Part shown: one piece after another, positions 6,761 through 14,083 of the stretch
Position numbering within the stretch: position 1 is the stretch's first letter
Layout: each line of letters begins with the position of its first letter
Origin: CAZHRC01 sp964533865
Lineage (GTDB): Bacteria; Bacillota; Clostridia; Tissierellales; Peptoniphilaceae
NCBI GenBank assembly: GCA_964533865.1
Contig: CAZHRC010000031.1
Location: forward strand, 1 to 14,156
Direction of reading: 5' to 3'
DNA length: 14,156 nucleotides
Program-made: the position numbers and the translations under genes
Notes under the pieces: model-generated
The model's database searches: none
What the model was told of the DNA's origin: nothing
Seen by the model: the letters and a program-made list of their open reading frames with translations, nothing else

Positions 6761-6976
6761 ATGGCAACTGTTAAAAAGGACAGCTCTCGTTTGAGAATCC
6801 AGTACGATGGCGGCGTCATCGATGGCAAAGCAAAAGTCATCGCCCGTACCTACAATCAGATTGCAGTCACGGCATCGGATGATAGTTTGTACGCCACGGC
6901 AAATGCCATTGCCGGTCTACAAGACAAGCCCGTACTCGCCATCAAACGCGTAGACGAATCTACGATCCAAGCCTAA
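6761..6976 (+). CDS. DUF1659 family small protein
   Basis: A soluble protein of 71 residues beginning MATVKKDSSRLRIQYDGG. It matches the DUF1659 pattern: an N-terminal strand pair, a central VIARTYNQIAVTASDDSLYATANAIAG segment leading into a helix, and a final strand PVLAIKRVDES. The start at 6761 is set by AAAGGAGGTGA five bases upstream; an ATG at 6725 in the same frame has no ribosome binding site and would place this sequence inside the protein. The function is unknown. The family is regularly found beside DUF2922 and YvrJ genes in Firmicutes, as here. Confidence 0.85.
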   Translation: MATVKKDSSRLRIQYDGGVIDGKAKVIARTYNQIAVTASDDSLYATANAIAGLQDKPVLAIKRVDESTIQA

Positions 6977-7013
6977 AGAAAGCAATTAACACATTAAGAA
7001 AGGAGGTGACACC

Positions 7014-7232
7014 ATGGCTAAAGTATTGCGTATGATTTTCGCTGATCCCGAAGGGTCAAAGTTGACGATGACTGTCGACAACCCAAAGGAAGATCTCACC
7101 GATGCAAATGTCGTCGCTGCGATGGATACCATTATCGCACAAGGTGCCGTCCGCACCAAAAGCGTCGCCGTTCAAACAAAGGTGGATGCAGAAATCGTCA
7201 ACACCCAAGTCTCGAAAGTGACCTTGGGCTAG
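7014..7232 (+). CDS. DUF2922 family small protein
   Basis: A soluble protein of 72 residues. The pattern LRMIFADPEGSKLTMTVDNP, then KEDLTDANVVAAMDTIIAQ, then strands ending TQVSKVTL is typical of DUF2922. The order of strands and the single central helix resemble the DUF1659 protein just upstream, so the two may be distant relatives, but this is by eye. Its ribosome binding site is a near-perfect AAAGGAGGTGA four bases before the ATG. The function is unknown; it is probably co-transcribed with its neighbours (37-base gap upstream, 20-base gap downstream). Confidence 0.87.
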   Translation: MAKVLRMIFADPEGSKLTMTVDNPKEDLTDANVVAAMDTIIAQGAVRTKSVAVQTKVDAEIVNTQVSKVTLG

Positions 7233-7252
7233 TTGAGAGAGGAGGTGATACC

Positions 7253-7387
7253 ATGGAGGAGTTGGTTTCTCTATTGAGCAATGTGGGCTTTCCCGTCGCG
7301 CTCTCGGTGTACCTTCTAGTGAGAGTCGAGAAGAAACTGGAGGATTTGGCTGAGCGAATCGAACAGTTCATCGACAATCACAGGTAG
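7253..7387 (+). CDS. YvrJ family membrane peptide
   Basis: A short gene encoding 44 residues: MEELVSLLSNVGFPVALSVY, then LLVRVEKKLEDLAERIEQFI and DNHR. It has one membrane segment (about residues 10-24) followed by a charged amphipathic helix, which fits the YvrJ family. AGGAGGTGA lies four bases before the ATG. The layout resembles small holin-like peptides such as BhlA/UviB, which is a topology comparison, not proof of pore formation. It is the last gene of the sigma unit and is followed by a terminator. Its size makes it easy to miss in automated gene calls. Confidence 0.85.
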   Translation: MEELVSLLSNVGFPVALSVYLLVRVEKKLEDLAERIEQFIDNHR

Positions 7388-7395
7388 TTCCCAAC

Positions 7396-7434
7396 AAAAC
7401 CGCTTCTTCACCGATGTGAGGAGGCGGTTTTAAT
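7396..7434 (+). terminator. Rho-independent terminator of the sigma-YvrJ unit
   Basis: AAAACCGCTTCTTCAC (7396-7411) and GTGAGGAGGCGGTTTT (7416-7431) make a 16-bp stem with two G-U pairs and a CGAT loop. The T tract is short but the stem is very strong. It starts 8 bases after the yvrJ stop codon. Confidence 0.85.
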
Positions 7435-7519
7435 TTGGATAAAAGGTGTAAAAAAACCCGAGGATTGTCGGTTATTTATAAAAATAGCAAATTAAATGTC
7501 TAACCCTGTAGAAATAGGA

Positions 7520-7547
7520 TATAATAGAAATAGAAAGATAAGGAGGA
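7520..7547 (+). promoter_or_regulatory. -10 box and ribosome binding site of the LRR-CWB2 gene
   Basis: A perfect TATAAT (7520-7525) in an AT-rich context is followed by AAGGAGGA (7540-7547) just before the ATG at 7552. No good -35 hexamer is found at 16-18 bases, so the promoter may need an activator or another sigma factor; the sigma gene upstream is a candidate only by position. Confidence 0.4.
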
Positions 7548-7551
7548 ACTT

Positions 7552-10002
7552 ATGAAAAAACACATGAAATCCATTGGTATTGGCGTAATACTCACTTGCC
7601 TCATCATGGGGCTGGTATTATCGCCAGGAGTATCCCAAGCGACAGGGGTCATGGTACCCAAAGAGTTTACGTCCAATATCTTGAAAGTAAACGATTCTGC
7701 CCTCAGGGAGATGTACTTAGAAGACCGCAGCGGCGGAGGAGAAGCCGTAGCTTTTTTGAAACAAGCAAACACAAAGCACCCCGACACGACAGATGACGTA
7801 ATCGCCGAGTACAAAAAACTTTACGGTGATGTGGATCCGATTTTTAGGAGTCTAAAAGACGAATTGGAAACGTTGGAAACATTGTCAAACGTCCGCTTCA
7901 AAGATACCTCTGTTGGGATAAAACAAGTATTAAAACACTACAAAATCGCTGACTACGAAGGTATCGGCTACGCTTCCAACCTGGAAGAGTTATCGGTTTA
8001 CGTGACTAGTGGTGAAACGGTGAATTTAGACCTCAGCCAAAACACCTACTTGAAGAAATTAACCATCGCGGGACTCAATGGCACAGCCACCGCAACGATC
8101 AATCTGACCCTCCCAAGCGGCGAAGGCACGTTGAGCGTGGATGTTAAGGATTTGAATGTGGTTAACGCTGATAGCTTCTTCGGCGCTTTATCAAAGGTTT
8201 CTGCGTTGAACCAATTGAATTTAACCCAAACGAACAGCGATATTCCCCTAGGAAAAGTCGCAGCAAAGGCCATCCGTATTGAGAAGATGGATGTGTCAAA
8301 AGTCGGTTTTTCGAACAGCGCATTTGACGCTATAGAAATCGTAGAACCCACAGGCGATAGCCTTGACCTTTCAAGGGTATCTGGGGTGAAGAAGCTCGCT
8401 ATCACAGGAAACGAAAAAGCGACTTTGTCCAGTGATAAAATCACCTACCCGTCCGCGGCTCTTTTAGAAGCTTTAGAGTTGAGCGATCTTCCAAAAGTGG
8501 AGAAAGTCGACGTCACACCATTCACCGCACTGAAAAACTTGAAACTGATCAATCTACCATTAAAAGAAGTGGACTTGTCGAAAGCGCTACAATTGAGGCT
8601 ATTAACTTTGGATAATCTCAATGTCGATGCATTGGCGTTAAAACAACTGGACAAGCTTGAAGAGTTGACCTTAAAGAACTTAAAAATCGGCGGGCTTCCA
8701 GAGTTGAGCGCAAAAGGTGTGGAAAAAGTTTTTACCGACTACATCGGAAACCGTGTGTTGGATTTAACACCCTATAAACCGATTCGATTCTTCTACGGAA
8801 AAGACGTGATCAGCCTGTCTGGTTTAGAAAATAAAGAAGGCCGATTGGTTATCGACCTCAATGAGCATTTTACAAAAGATGAATTGAGCCGCATGAAAGT
8901 TGGAAAAACGCTGACCTCGACAAAGCCAGATGAGCCAGTGGACAGCGCTCTGCCATTTGTTTACGATAAAGAAACCCAAACCCTCACAGCGCCAAAAGAC
9001 TACAAAGTATCAGACGAGGCCGTTGCTGAGTACCTATTTGACACGGGGATTACTAATGATCAAGGCGGAAAAGCCGCTCATTTGAGCGTGGCGATTCACA
9101 TTGGAGAACCTGCTCATACCGTGAACCGAATCTTCGGTGACGACCGTTACAAAACTGCCGTAGCCATTTCCGAAAAAACCTACAACAAGACCAGTTTTGC
9201 CATTTTAGCTGTGGGAACGGACTTCCCCGATGCGTTATCCGCTGGTGTATTGGCAAAAGCCTACGACGCACCCATTCTTTTATCTCGCACAGCTAACGTG
9301 CCAGATGAAGTGTTAAAAGAGTTGAAGCGTTTAGATGTAAAAAATATTTGGATCGCTGGCGGATCCGCAGTGATTTCCGAAAAAGTCGAGAAAGCGCTGG
9401 GCGCAGAAGGCTATTTTGTTCAACGCCTCTACGGGGATAACCGCTACGACACCAGTGTGGCGATTGCAAAACGCGTGCAAGCGCGTGCGGGCACAAAAAA
9501 CCACGTCGTATTGGCAAATAGCACTGTCGCAGCTGACGCCCTGTCCATTTCACCTTATGCGGCAGACAAAAGCTTCCCGATCGTGTTATCCGACGGCAAG
9601 ACCTTAGAGCCAAGCGTAAAAACCTTCCTCAAAGATCAAAAAGAAGTGACCATCGTTGGTGGGAAAAATGCGATCAGCGAAGCGGTAGAAAAAGAATTGG
9701 CAGCTATGGGATTGACCATCCGTAGAATGGAAGGCGATAACAGATATCTAACAAGTTTGAAAATCGCCAAAACCTATTTTGCCAATAGCACCAAAGCCCT
9801 ATTAGCAAGTGGGACATCCTTCGCAGACGCCCTATCGGGAACACCGTTAGCCGTCCGCGAAAACGCACCTATCCTCTTGACTGCAAAAGACACCATGGAA
9901 AAGGAAGTGGCAACCTACCTCAATAAAGCCAAAAAAGTCACCATCCTTGGCGGAGTCGCAGCTATATCCGACACCGTAGGAAAGACCATAGGCGAAAAAT
10001 AG
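7552..10002 (+). CDS. Leucine-rich-repeat-like surface protein with three CWB2 repeats
   Basis: A secreted protein of 816 residues. The signal peptide ends at about SQA (residue 30). From about residue 140 to 410 there are irregular leucine-rich units such as LEELSVYV, LKKLTIAGL, LKNLKLINLPLKEVDLS, LRLLTLDNLNV and LEELTLKNLKIGGLPEL, which suggest an LRR-type ligand-binding or adhesive region. After a linker the CWB2 repeats begin at about residues 524 (VNRIFGDDRYKTAVAIS), 623 (VQRLYGDNRYDTSVAIA) and 723 (IRRMEGDNRYLTSLKIA), with PILLS, PIVLS and PILLT motifs. It would be anchored to a wall polymer beside the S-layer proteins. Its CWB2 part is clearly more diverged from those of the genes at 3110 and 10778 than they are from each other. 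The ligand cannot be told. It is monocistronic. Confidence 0.87.
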   Translation: MKKHMKSIGIGVILTCLIMGLVLSPGVSQATGVMVPKEFTSNILKVNDSALREMYLEDRSGGGEAVAFLKQANTKHPDTTDDVIAEYKKLYGDVDPIFRSLKDELETLETLSNVRFKDTSVGIKQVLKHYKIADYEGIGYASNLEELSVYVTSGETVNLDLSQNTYLKKLTIAGLNGTATATINLTLPSGEGTLSVDVKDLNVVNADSFFGALSKVSALNQLNLTQTNSDIPLGKVAAKAIRIEKMDVSKVGFSNSAFDAIEIVEPTGDSLDLSRVSGVKKLAITGNEKATLSSDKITYPSAALLEALELSDLPKVEKVDVTPFTALKNLKLINLPLKEVDLSKALQLRLLTLDNLNVDALALKQLDKLEELTLKNLKIGGLPELSAKGVEKVFTDYIGNRVLDLTPYKPIRFFYGKDVISLSGLENKEGRLVIDLNEHFTKDELSRMKVGKTLTSTKPDEPVDSALPFVYDKETQTLTAPKDYKVSDEAVAEYLFDTGITNDQGGKAAHLSVAIHIGEPAHTVNRIFGDDRYKTAVAISEKTYNKTSFAILAVGTDFPDALSAGVLAKAYDAPILLSRTANVPDEVLKELKRLDVKNIWIAGGSAVISEKVEKALGAEGYFVQRLYGDNRYDTSVAIAKRVQARAGTKNHVVLANSTVAADALSISPYAADKSFPIVLSDGKTLEPSVKTFLKDQKEVTIVGGKNAISEAVEKELAAMGLTIRRMEGDNRYLTSLKIAKTYFANSTKALLASGTSFADALSGTPLAVRENAPILLTAKDTMEKEVATYLNKAKKVTILGGVAAISDTVGKTIGEK

Positions 10003-10020
10003 AAGGTTTGATTCAAAAAC

Positions 10021-10052
10021 AACACAGGCCCATTTTGGGTCTGTGTTTTTTT
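10021..10052 (+). terminator. Rho-independent terminator of the LRR-CWB2 gene
   Basis: AACACAGGCCCA (10021-10032) and TGGGTCTGTGTT (10036-10047) form a 12-bp stem with one G-U pair and a 3-base loop, followed by T residues to 10052. Confidence 0.92.
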
Positions 10053-10083
10053 GGAGGAAGGAGAGGGGGCTTGACCTTCGCCG

Positions 10084-10336
10084 TTGACCTTGACCTTGGC
10101 TCCATCCCCGAGGGAGCTGTCTGCGTAGCAGATTGAGGGAGGGTTTTGACCTTATCTTTTGACCTTGATCTTAAAAAGGAACGGCGCCTCCGCGCCGAAA
10201 GACGATGGAGAAAAGACCCATCCCTCAGTCTCGGCAAAGGGCGGCCGATCCAGCTCCCTTCAAGATGGAGCCCGACGGACGCCACCCTTCGGGTGGCTGA
10301 TAAGACCCTAATCTTCAAATCTTTGACCTTAATCTC
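10084..10336 (+). repeat. 253-bp tandem unit 1
   Basis: The first of two adjacent 253-base units. By eye it differs from the next unit at a single base in the right arm (GCAGAT here, GCAGAC there). The unit phase is arbitrary; the start was placed at TTGACCTTGACCTTGGC. Confidence 0.88.
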
Positions 10337-10589
10337 TTGACCTTGACCTTGGCTCCATCCCCGAGGGAGCTGTCTGCGTAGCAGACTGAGGGAGGGTTTT
10401 GACCTTATCTTTTGACCTTGATCTTAAAAAGGAACGGCGCCTCCGCGCCGAAAGACGATGGAGAAAAGACCCATCCCTCAGTCTCGGCAAAGGGCGGCCG
10501 ATCCAGCTCCCTTCAAGATGGAGCCCGACGGACGCCACCCTTCGGGTGGCTGATAAGACCCTAATCTTCAAATCTTTGACCTTAATCTC
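10337..10589 (+). repeat. 253-bp tandem unit 2
   Basis: The second unit, followed at 10590 by a partial third one that departs from the pattern after the right arm. Near-identity to unit 1 points to a recent duplication. An assembly artefact is also possible for such a repeat. Confidence 0.88.
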
Positions 10590-10777
10590 TTGACCTTGCC
10601 CTTGGCTCCATCTCCGAGGGAGCTGTCTGCGCAGCAGACTGAGGGAGGGTTTGCCCTTGACCTTCACGTGCCGCAGGCACACTTCACGTGGCACGTCCTT
10701 CGCCACACTAAAGTGTATTCTCCAAAATTACGGGTAATAATGACAATACAACACTAATCGATTTCAAGGAGGTTTTT

Positions 10778-12295
10778 ATGAAAAAAATGATCGCTATATT
10801 GCTCGCTTTCAGTCTCGTGTTCACGCCAGCTATCGCCTTTGCCGTCGATGAAACGCCACCATCTCCAAGCCCTCAACAGGAGGAACTCGCCAATCGACCA
10901 AAGCCTATCGCTACAGGGGTGAGTTATTTTGAATTTCGGTTTGTCGATGATAGAAATAATGCTATCGCCGCAACTTCATCCACCTTTGAAGTGACCACCG
11001 ATGGTCCAAAGGGCACGGACGTAGTAGTTGGTGCTGTTGTTCAAGTTTTAGACAAGGGTTTAATTCGCATCCATCCCCATGGGGTGTCTGAGACCCTTCG
11101 CCCAAACACCACCTATACCGTGCGTATCGCGGAGAGTTATCTCAAAGCATTAGAGTCCAAAGGAGAACCAAGTGTTTACAAACTGGGCACGTTGAGCATT
11201 ACCACGGATACACAAGGAAAGGTCGTGCAAAAAGTTCAGCCGGTTCAACCGGAAAAGACTACACCTCCAAAAACGACGCCATCAAAATCGACGGCGCCAC
11301 CTGTTGGAGCGATGAAAATTCATTTATCCACCATAACCGAGTCTAATCGCTATAGCACTGCCGTTGCCATTGCGCGTGAAGTTTATCCCAATGGGTTGCG
11401 CACCTCAGATGGCTATAAAAACGTGATCATCGCCAGTGGCCACGACTTCCCAGATGCCCTAGGCGGTATGCCCATGACAGCGGCATACGATGCGCCGATG
11501 TTACTGACTGGAAAAGATGGATTACCTGGTGTGGTGATCGACTACATTCGCGAAACGAAAGCGAATAACGCGATTATCCTAGGTGGAGTCAATGCGGTGA
11601 CGGAAAATGTCACCACACAACTCCGAGGATTGGGCATGACCACATCGCGCGTTGCGGGAGAGACACGCTACGGCACAGCTGTCCGCGCAGGGGAACAATT
11701 ATTGAAACTGCTAAACGATAGAAGCAGAACCGAATTCCTCCACGGCTTTAACAACAACGCCCGAGTGTTTTTGGCAAGTGGCGAAGGCTACGCTGATGCT
11801 CTTACCGTCTCCGTGCCGGCTAGACAGTTTGGCACCCCGATTCTTTTAACGAATGCTAACTCCCTGCCAGCAGATACCATTGAGGCGTTAAAAACCTGGC
11901 AAGTTAAAGAGATTGTCATCGTAGGCGGGGAAATGGTCGTCTCGAAGAAAGTAGAAGCGCAAATCGATAATTTAGGCCTTGGAATTACCGTCAACCGTCT
12001 GTACGGCGCAGATCGCAATGAAACGTCGATGAAGGTTGCTCAAACCTACTATCCCCAAACAAACGAAGCATTTGTCGCACGGGATGACGATTTTGCCGAT
12101 GCCCTCGCAGGTTCATTGTTGGCGGCAGTACGCCAATCGCCGATCTTATTGATCAAAACCCACTCGGTGCCAAAAATGGTTGCAGATTATATTCGCAATG
12201 AAAACATCACCGAGATCACCATACTCGGCGGTGAATCGGCAGTGTCTAATCTGGCGCGAAATGAATTGAACCGGATCATCTTATCGAATGATTAA
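10778..12295 (+). CDS. Short S-layer-type protein with three CWB2 repeats, paralogue of the gene at 3110
   Basis: A secreted protein of 505 residues. The signal peptide ends at about AFA (residue 22). A domain at about 48-130 (YFEFRFVDDRNNAIAA...FEVTTDG...TTYTVRIAESYLKALES) matches the N-terminal domain of the first S-layer protein. A Pro/Thr/Lys linker (about 150-180) replaces the Cna-B-like middle. Three CWB2 repeats then run to the end with PMLLT, PILLT and PILLI motifs. The final 105 residues agree with the first protein at roughly three of four positions by eye, with shared stretches such as YYPQTNEAF and ARDDDFAD. Codon use is more mixed than in the first gene, suggesting lower expression. 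AAGGAGG sits five bases before the ATG. No convincing promoter was found in the short non-repeat upstream stretch. Confidence 0.87.
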   Translation: MKKMIAILLAFSLVFTPAIAFAVDETPPSPSPQQEELANRPKPIATGVSYFEFRFVDDRNNAIAATSSTFEVTTDGPKGTDVVVGAVVQVLDKGLIRIHPHGVSETLRPNTTYTVRIAESYLKALESKGEPSVYKLGTLSITTDTQGKVVQKVQPVQPEKTTPPKTTPSKSTAPPVGAMKIHLSTITESNRYSTAVAIAREVYPNGLRTSDGYKNVIIASGHDFPDALGGMPMTAAYDAPMLLTGKDGLPGVVIDYIRETKANNAIILGGVNAVTENVTTQLRGLGMTTSRVAGETRYGTAVRAGEQLLKLLNDRSRTEFLHGFNNNARVFLASGEGYADALTVSVPARQFGTPILLTNANSLPADTIEALKTWQVKEIVIVGGEMVVSKKVEAQIDNLGLGITVNRLYGADRNETSMKVAQTYYPQTNEAFVARDDDFADALAGSLLAAVRQSPILLIKTHSVPKMVADYIRNENITEITILGGESAVSNLARNELNRIILSND

Positions 12296-12314
12296 CCCCG
12301 TAAAAGCGGAAACC

Positions 12315-12347
12315 TCCGATCCCTGTCTCTGGGGATCGGAAATTTTT
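12315..12347 (+). terminator. Rho-independent terminator of the short S-layer paralogue
   Basis: TCCGATCCC (12315-12323) and GGGATCGGA (12332-12340) form a perfect 9-bp stem with an 8-base loop, followed by AATTTTT. It lies between the CWB2 gene and the GNAT gene and excludes a GNAT start upstream of it. Confidence 0.88.
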
Positions 12348-12362
12348 ATGAAGGATACCCAC

Positions 12363-13133
12363 ATGAAAACAAATCACACCATCGATTTTAAGCTTTACAC
12401 GACAAACACCATGGATAAAAAGGCTCAACTCGATTTCTTGTCGGTGTATAATCGAGTATTTGATGAAAACGAAGGCCTAGATTTTTTTGCGCGCAAATTT
12501 AGAGATAACATTTACGGCACCTCTTATATTGCCATGGCCTATGAAGGCGACACCCCATGCGGAGTGAGAACCTATTGGCGAATGGACATTGAAGGGGTGG
12601 AAGCCTACGAAATCTGTGACGTGTCCGTATTGCCCGAGTACCGCAGACGGGGAATCCTCGGCGGCATGGTGAAAGCAGCCTCAGAGCTGGATGCTCACTA
12701 CCAATTTAGTTTCCCCAACCCGACCTCAAGATCAACAGAAGCCTACTATGGGTTTACGCTAAAAAACACGGTTTATCGCAAACCGATATGGCACTTAGAA
12801 GGACAAAAAAACAAATTGCCCATCCTATCGCCAGATCATTTGAAATGGGTGTTCAAAGGCCGCTATCCCTACAAACCAATGAAAGGCTGGAATGCCCTAC
12901 TAAGACCTGAAGGCAACGATCGCTATACGCTACTCGCGCGGTTTGAAAACGGTGAAGAAAAGGGGATGACCAAAGTGACATCGGGTAAGTTTTTTACCTA
13001 TACTGAAAAGCGAACACCGGGAACCTTCCTTACCCGCTACACCTTTCCCGTCTTCGAAAAAACAACTGGTCCTTCGCCAAATCACATCCCAGTATACCTT
13101 GCGGATTACTTAATGAAGGAGGGGAGAAGATGA
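12363..13133 (+). CDS. GNAT family N-acetyltransferase
   Basis: A cytoplasmic protein of 256 residues from ATG 12363, chosen because AAGGA lies 7 bases upstream. The in-frame ATG at 12288 lies before the terminator of the previous gene and the one at 12348 has no ribosome binding site. The acetyl-CoA-binding motif is at about residues 86-102 (DVSVLPEYRRRGILGGM), followed by a FSFPNPTSRSTEAYYGFTLKN stretch common in sugar- and polymer-modifying acetyltransferases. The substrate is unknown. Its stop overlaps the start of the deacetylase gene (ATGA), so translation is coupled and the two proteins probably act on the same pathway, perhaps acetylation of an amino sugar of the cell envelope. No separate promoter was recognised. 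Confidence 0.8.
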   Translation: MKTNHTIDFKLYTTNTMDKKAQLDFLSVYNRVFDENEGLDFFARKFRDNIYGTSYIAMAYEGDTPCGVRTYWRMDIEGVEAYEICDVSVLPEYRRRGILGGMVKAASELDAHYQFSFPNPTSRSTEAYYGFTLKNTVYRKPIWHLEGQKNKLPILSPDHLKWVFKGRYPYKPMKGWNALLRPEGNDRYTLLARFENGEEKGMTKVTSGKFFTYTEKRTPGTFLTRYTFPVFEKTTGPSPNHIPVYLADYLMKEGRR

Positions 13134-14032
13134 AAGAGCAGTTGGCAAAAATGTTAAGAGGGCCGATCCGCGTCTTTAATCGATTGACGACTAAGCGCTA
13201 CTACCGAGGACACCGTACTCGGCCCAGTGCATTGCCCTTTCACCGTAAAATTCTCGTTTTATCACCCCACGTCGACGACGAAACCATTGGCATGGGGGCG
13301 ACGCTCGTCCAGTACGCAAAGGCAAAATCCCATATCACCTTGCTCTATCTCACCGATAGCGGTGGTAGCATGTCCAACTTGCCATCGGATCAAGTGATCA
13401 AAACCCGAAGTGACGAGGCTGCTGCCCTGTGTCAAACCATAGGTGGGGACATTACCAGACTAGAACTGGGATTACCCGACGCTGCGCCTTTTCCGGAAGG
13501 AGCTTTAGAGGCGTTAAAAAGCGCCGTATCTCCAGAGGATTACGACGCAGTGTTTTTTCCCTATCTCTTTGACGCCCATCCCGTTCATATGGAAGTCATC
13601 AAACTCGTCAGCAGCTGGATGGAACCCGGACCGGATTATTATATGTACGAAGGCAACACCCCCATTCACCCTCATTTCATCGATGCCGTCTCACCGATGG
13701 ATGATAAGTTGTTAAAAAAGCGAGCCGACCTCTTCGACACCTTCAAATCCCAGCCCTTATTTGACTTCGACGTCTTTCAAATGCTCAGCCTGGAAAAAGC
13801 TACATTGTACCCCAAAGCTCAAGCTTTAGAAGTGTTTGCAACCACAACACCAGATCAGCTCCGACAAGGGTTAGAGCGTTTAGACGCCTTAGCATACAAC
13901 CCAAAAGACTTTCCCAGGATAGGCAATCACAGGTCAATGTATAAAGTGTTTTGGAAAAATCAGGAGAAGAGGAGAGAAGTGGAAAAGGCGATAGGGGAAG
14001 TTTATGGAGATGAGAACAATCCGAGTTCATAG
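13130..14032 (+). CDS. PIG-L/LmbE family deacetylase
   Basis: A cytoplasmic metal-dependent N-deacetylase of 300 residues without a signal peptide. The hallmark motif SPHVDDETIGMG gives the metal-binding H47 and D50 with catalytic D49. The later FDAHPVH (H150, H153) supplies the third metal ligand, normally written HPDH. The TRSDEAAALC segment is also typical. Known members deacetylate N-acetylglucosamine-linked molecules such as GlcNAc-PI, mycothiol or bacillithiol precursors. Here the acetyltransferase partner and the three surface-protein genes favour a wall-polymer or glycan role, which is inference only. AAGGAGGGG precedes the ATG by 5 bases. Confidence 0.86.
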   Translation: MKEQLAKMLRGPIRVFNRLTTKRYYRGHRTRPSALPFHRKILVLSPHVDDETIGMGATLVQYAKAKSHITLLYLTDSGGSMSNLPSDQVIKTRSDEAAALCQTIGGDITRLELGLPDAAPFPEGALEALKSAVSPEDYDAVFFPYLFDAHPVHMEVIKLVSSWMEPGPDYYMYEGNTPIHPHFIDAVSPMDDKLLKKRADLFDTFKSQPLFDFDVFQMLSLEKATLYPKAQALEVFATTTPDQLRQGLERLDALAYNPKDFPRIGNHRSMYKVFWKNQEKRREVEKAIGEVYGDENNPSS

Positions 14033-14044
14033 GAGTGATGGAAG

Positions 14045-14083
14045 ATGTTTCGCTGGAGGCCTTATAAAGGAACGGCGCCTTAG
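14045..14083 (+). other. Possible start of a gene cut short by the repeat element
   Basis: An ATG at 14045 follows AGGAG (14031-14035, overlapping the deacetylase stop) at 9 bases. It reads MFRWRPYKGTAP and then stops inside the GGCGC hairpin of the repeat that begins at 14066. An alternative frame from 14038 gives MEDVSLEAL and stops just before the repeat. Either may be the remnant of a third gene of this operon interrupted by the element, or nothing. Confidence 0.25.

Larger units (their letters stand above)
10068..10710 (+). repeat. Tandem block of the modular hairpin repeat (forward)
   Basis: This block fills the gap between two CWB2 genes. Module order is spacer, right arm, tail, GGCGC hairpin, left arm, spacer, right arm, tail, GGCGC hairpin, left arm, spacer, right arm, end tail, giving three right arms and two left arms. 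The end tail finishes with CCTTCGCCACACTA (10697-10710), as in copy C, but has about 20 extra bases holding a GTGCC-GCA-GGCAC hairpin. Open frames of 64 and 125 codons here are repeat sequence and are not genes. Confidence 0.9.

Noticed and set aside
10146..10706. Open frames of 64, 64 and 125 codons in the repeat block, and one at 5879-6118
   Set aside because: Their sequence consists of repeat modules; the identical 64-codon frames exist only because of the 253-bp duplication. The basic Ser/Arg-rich products resemble no protein.
10084..10710. CRISPR array
   Set aside because: The units are 253 bases with no short repeat-unique spacer pattern, and there are no cas genes.
12288..12362. ATG 12288 as the GNAT start
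   Set aside because: It overlaps the previous coding end and would place the terminator at 12315-12347 inside the gene. ATG 12363 has its own ribosome binding site.
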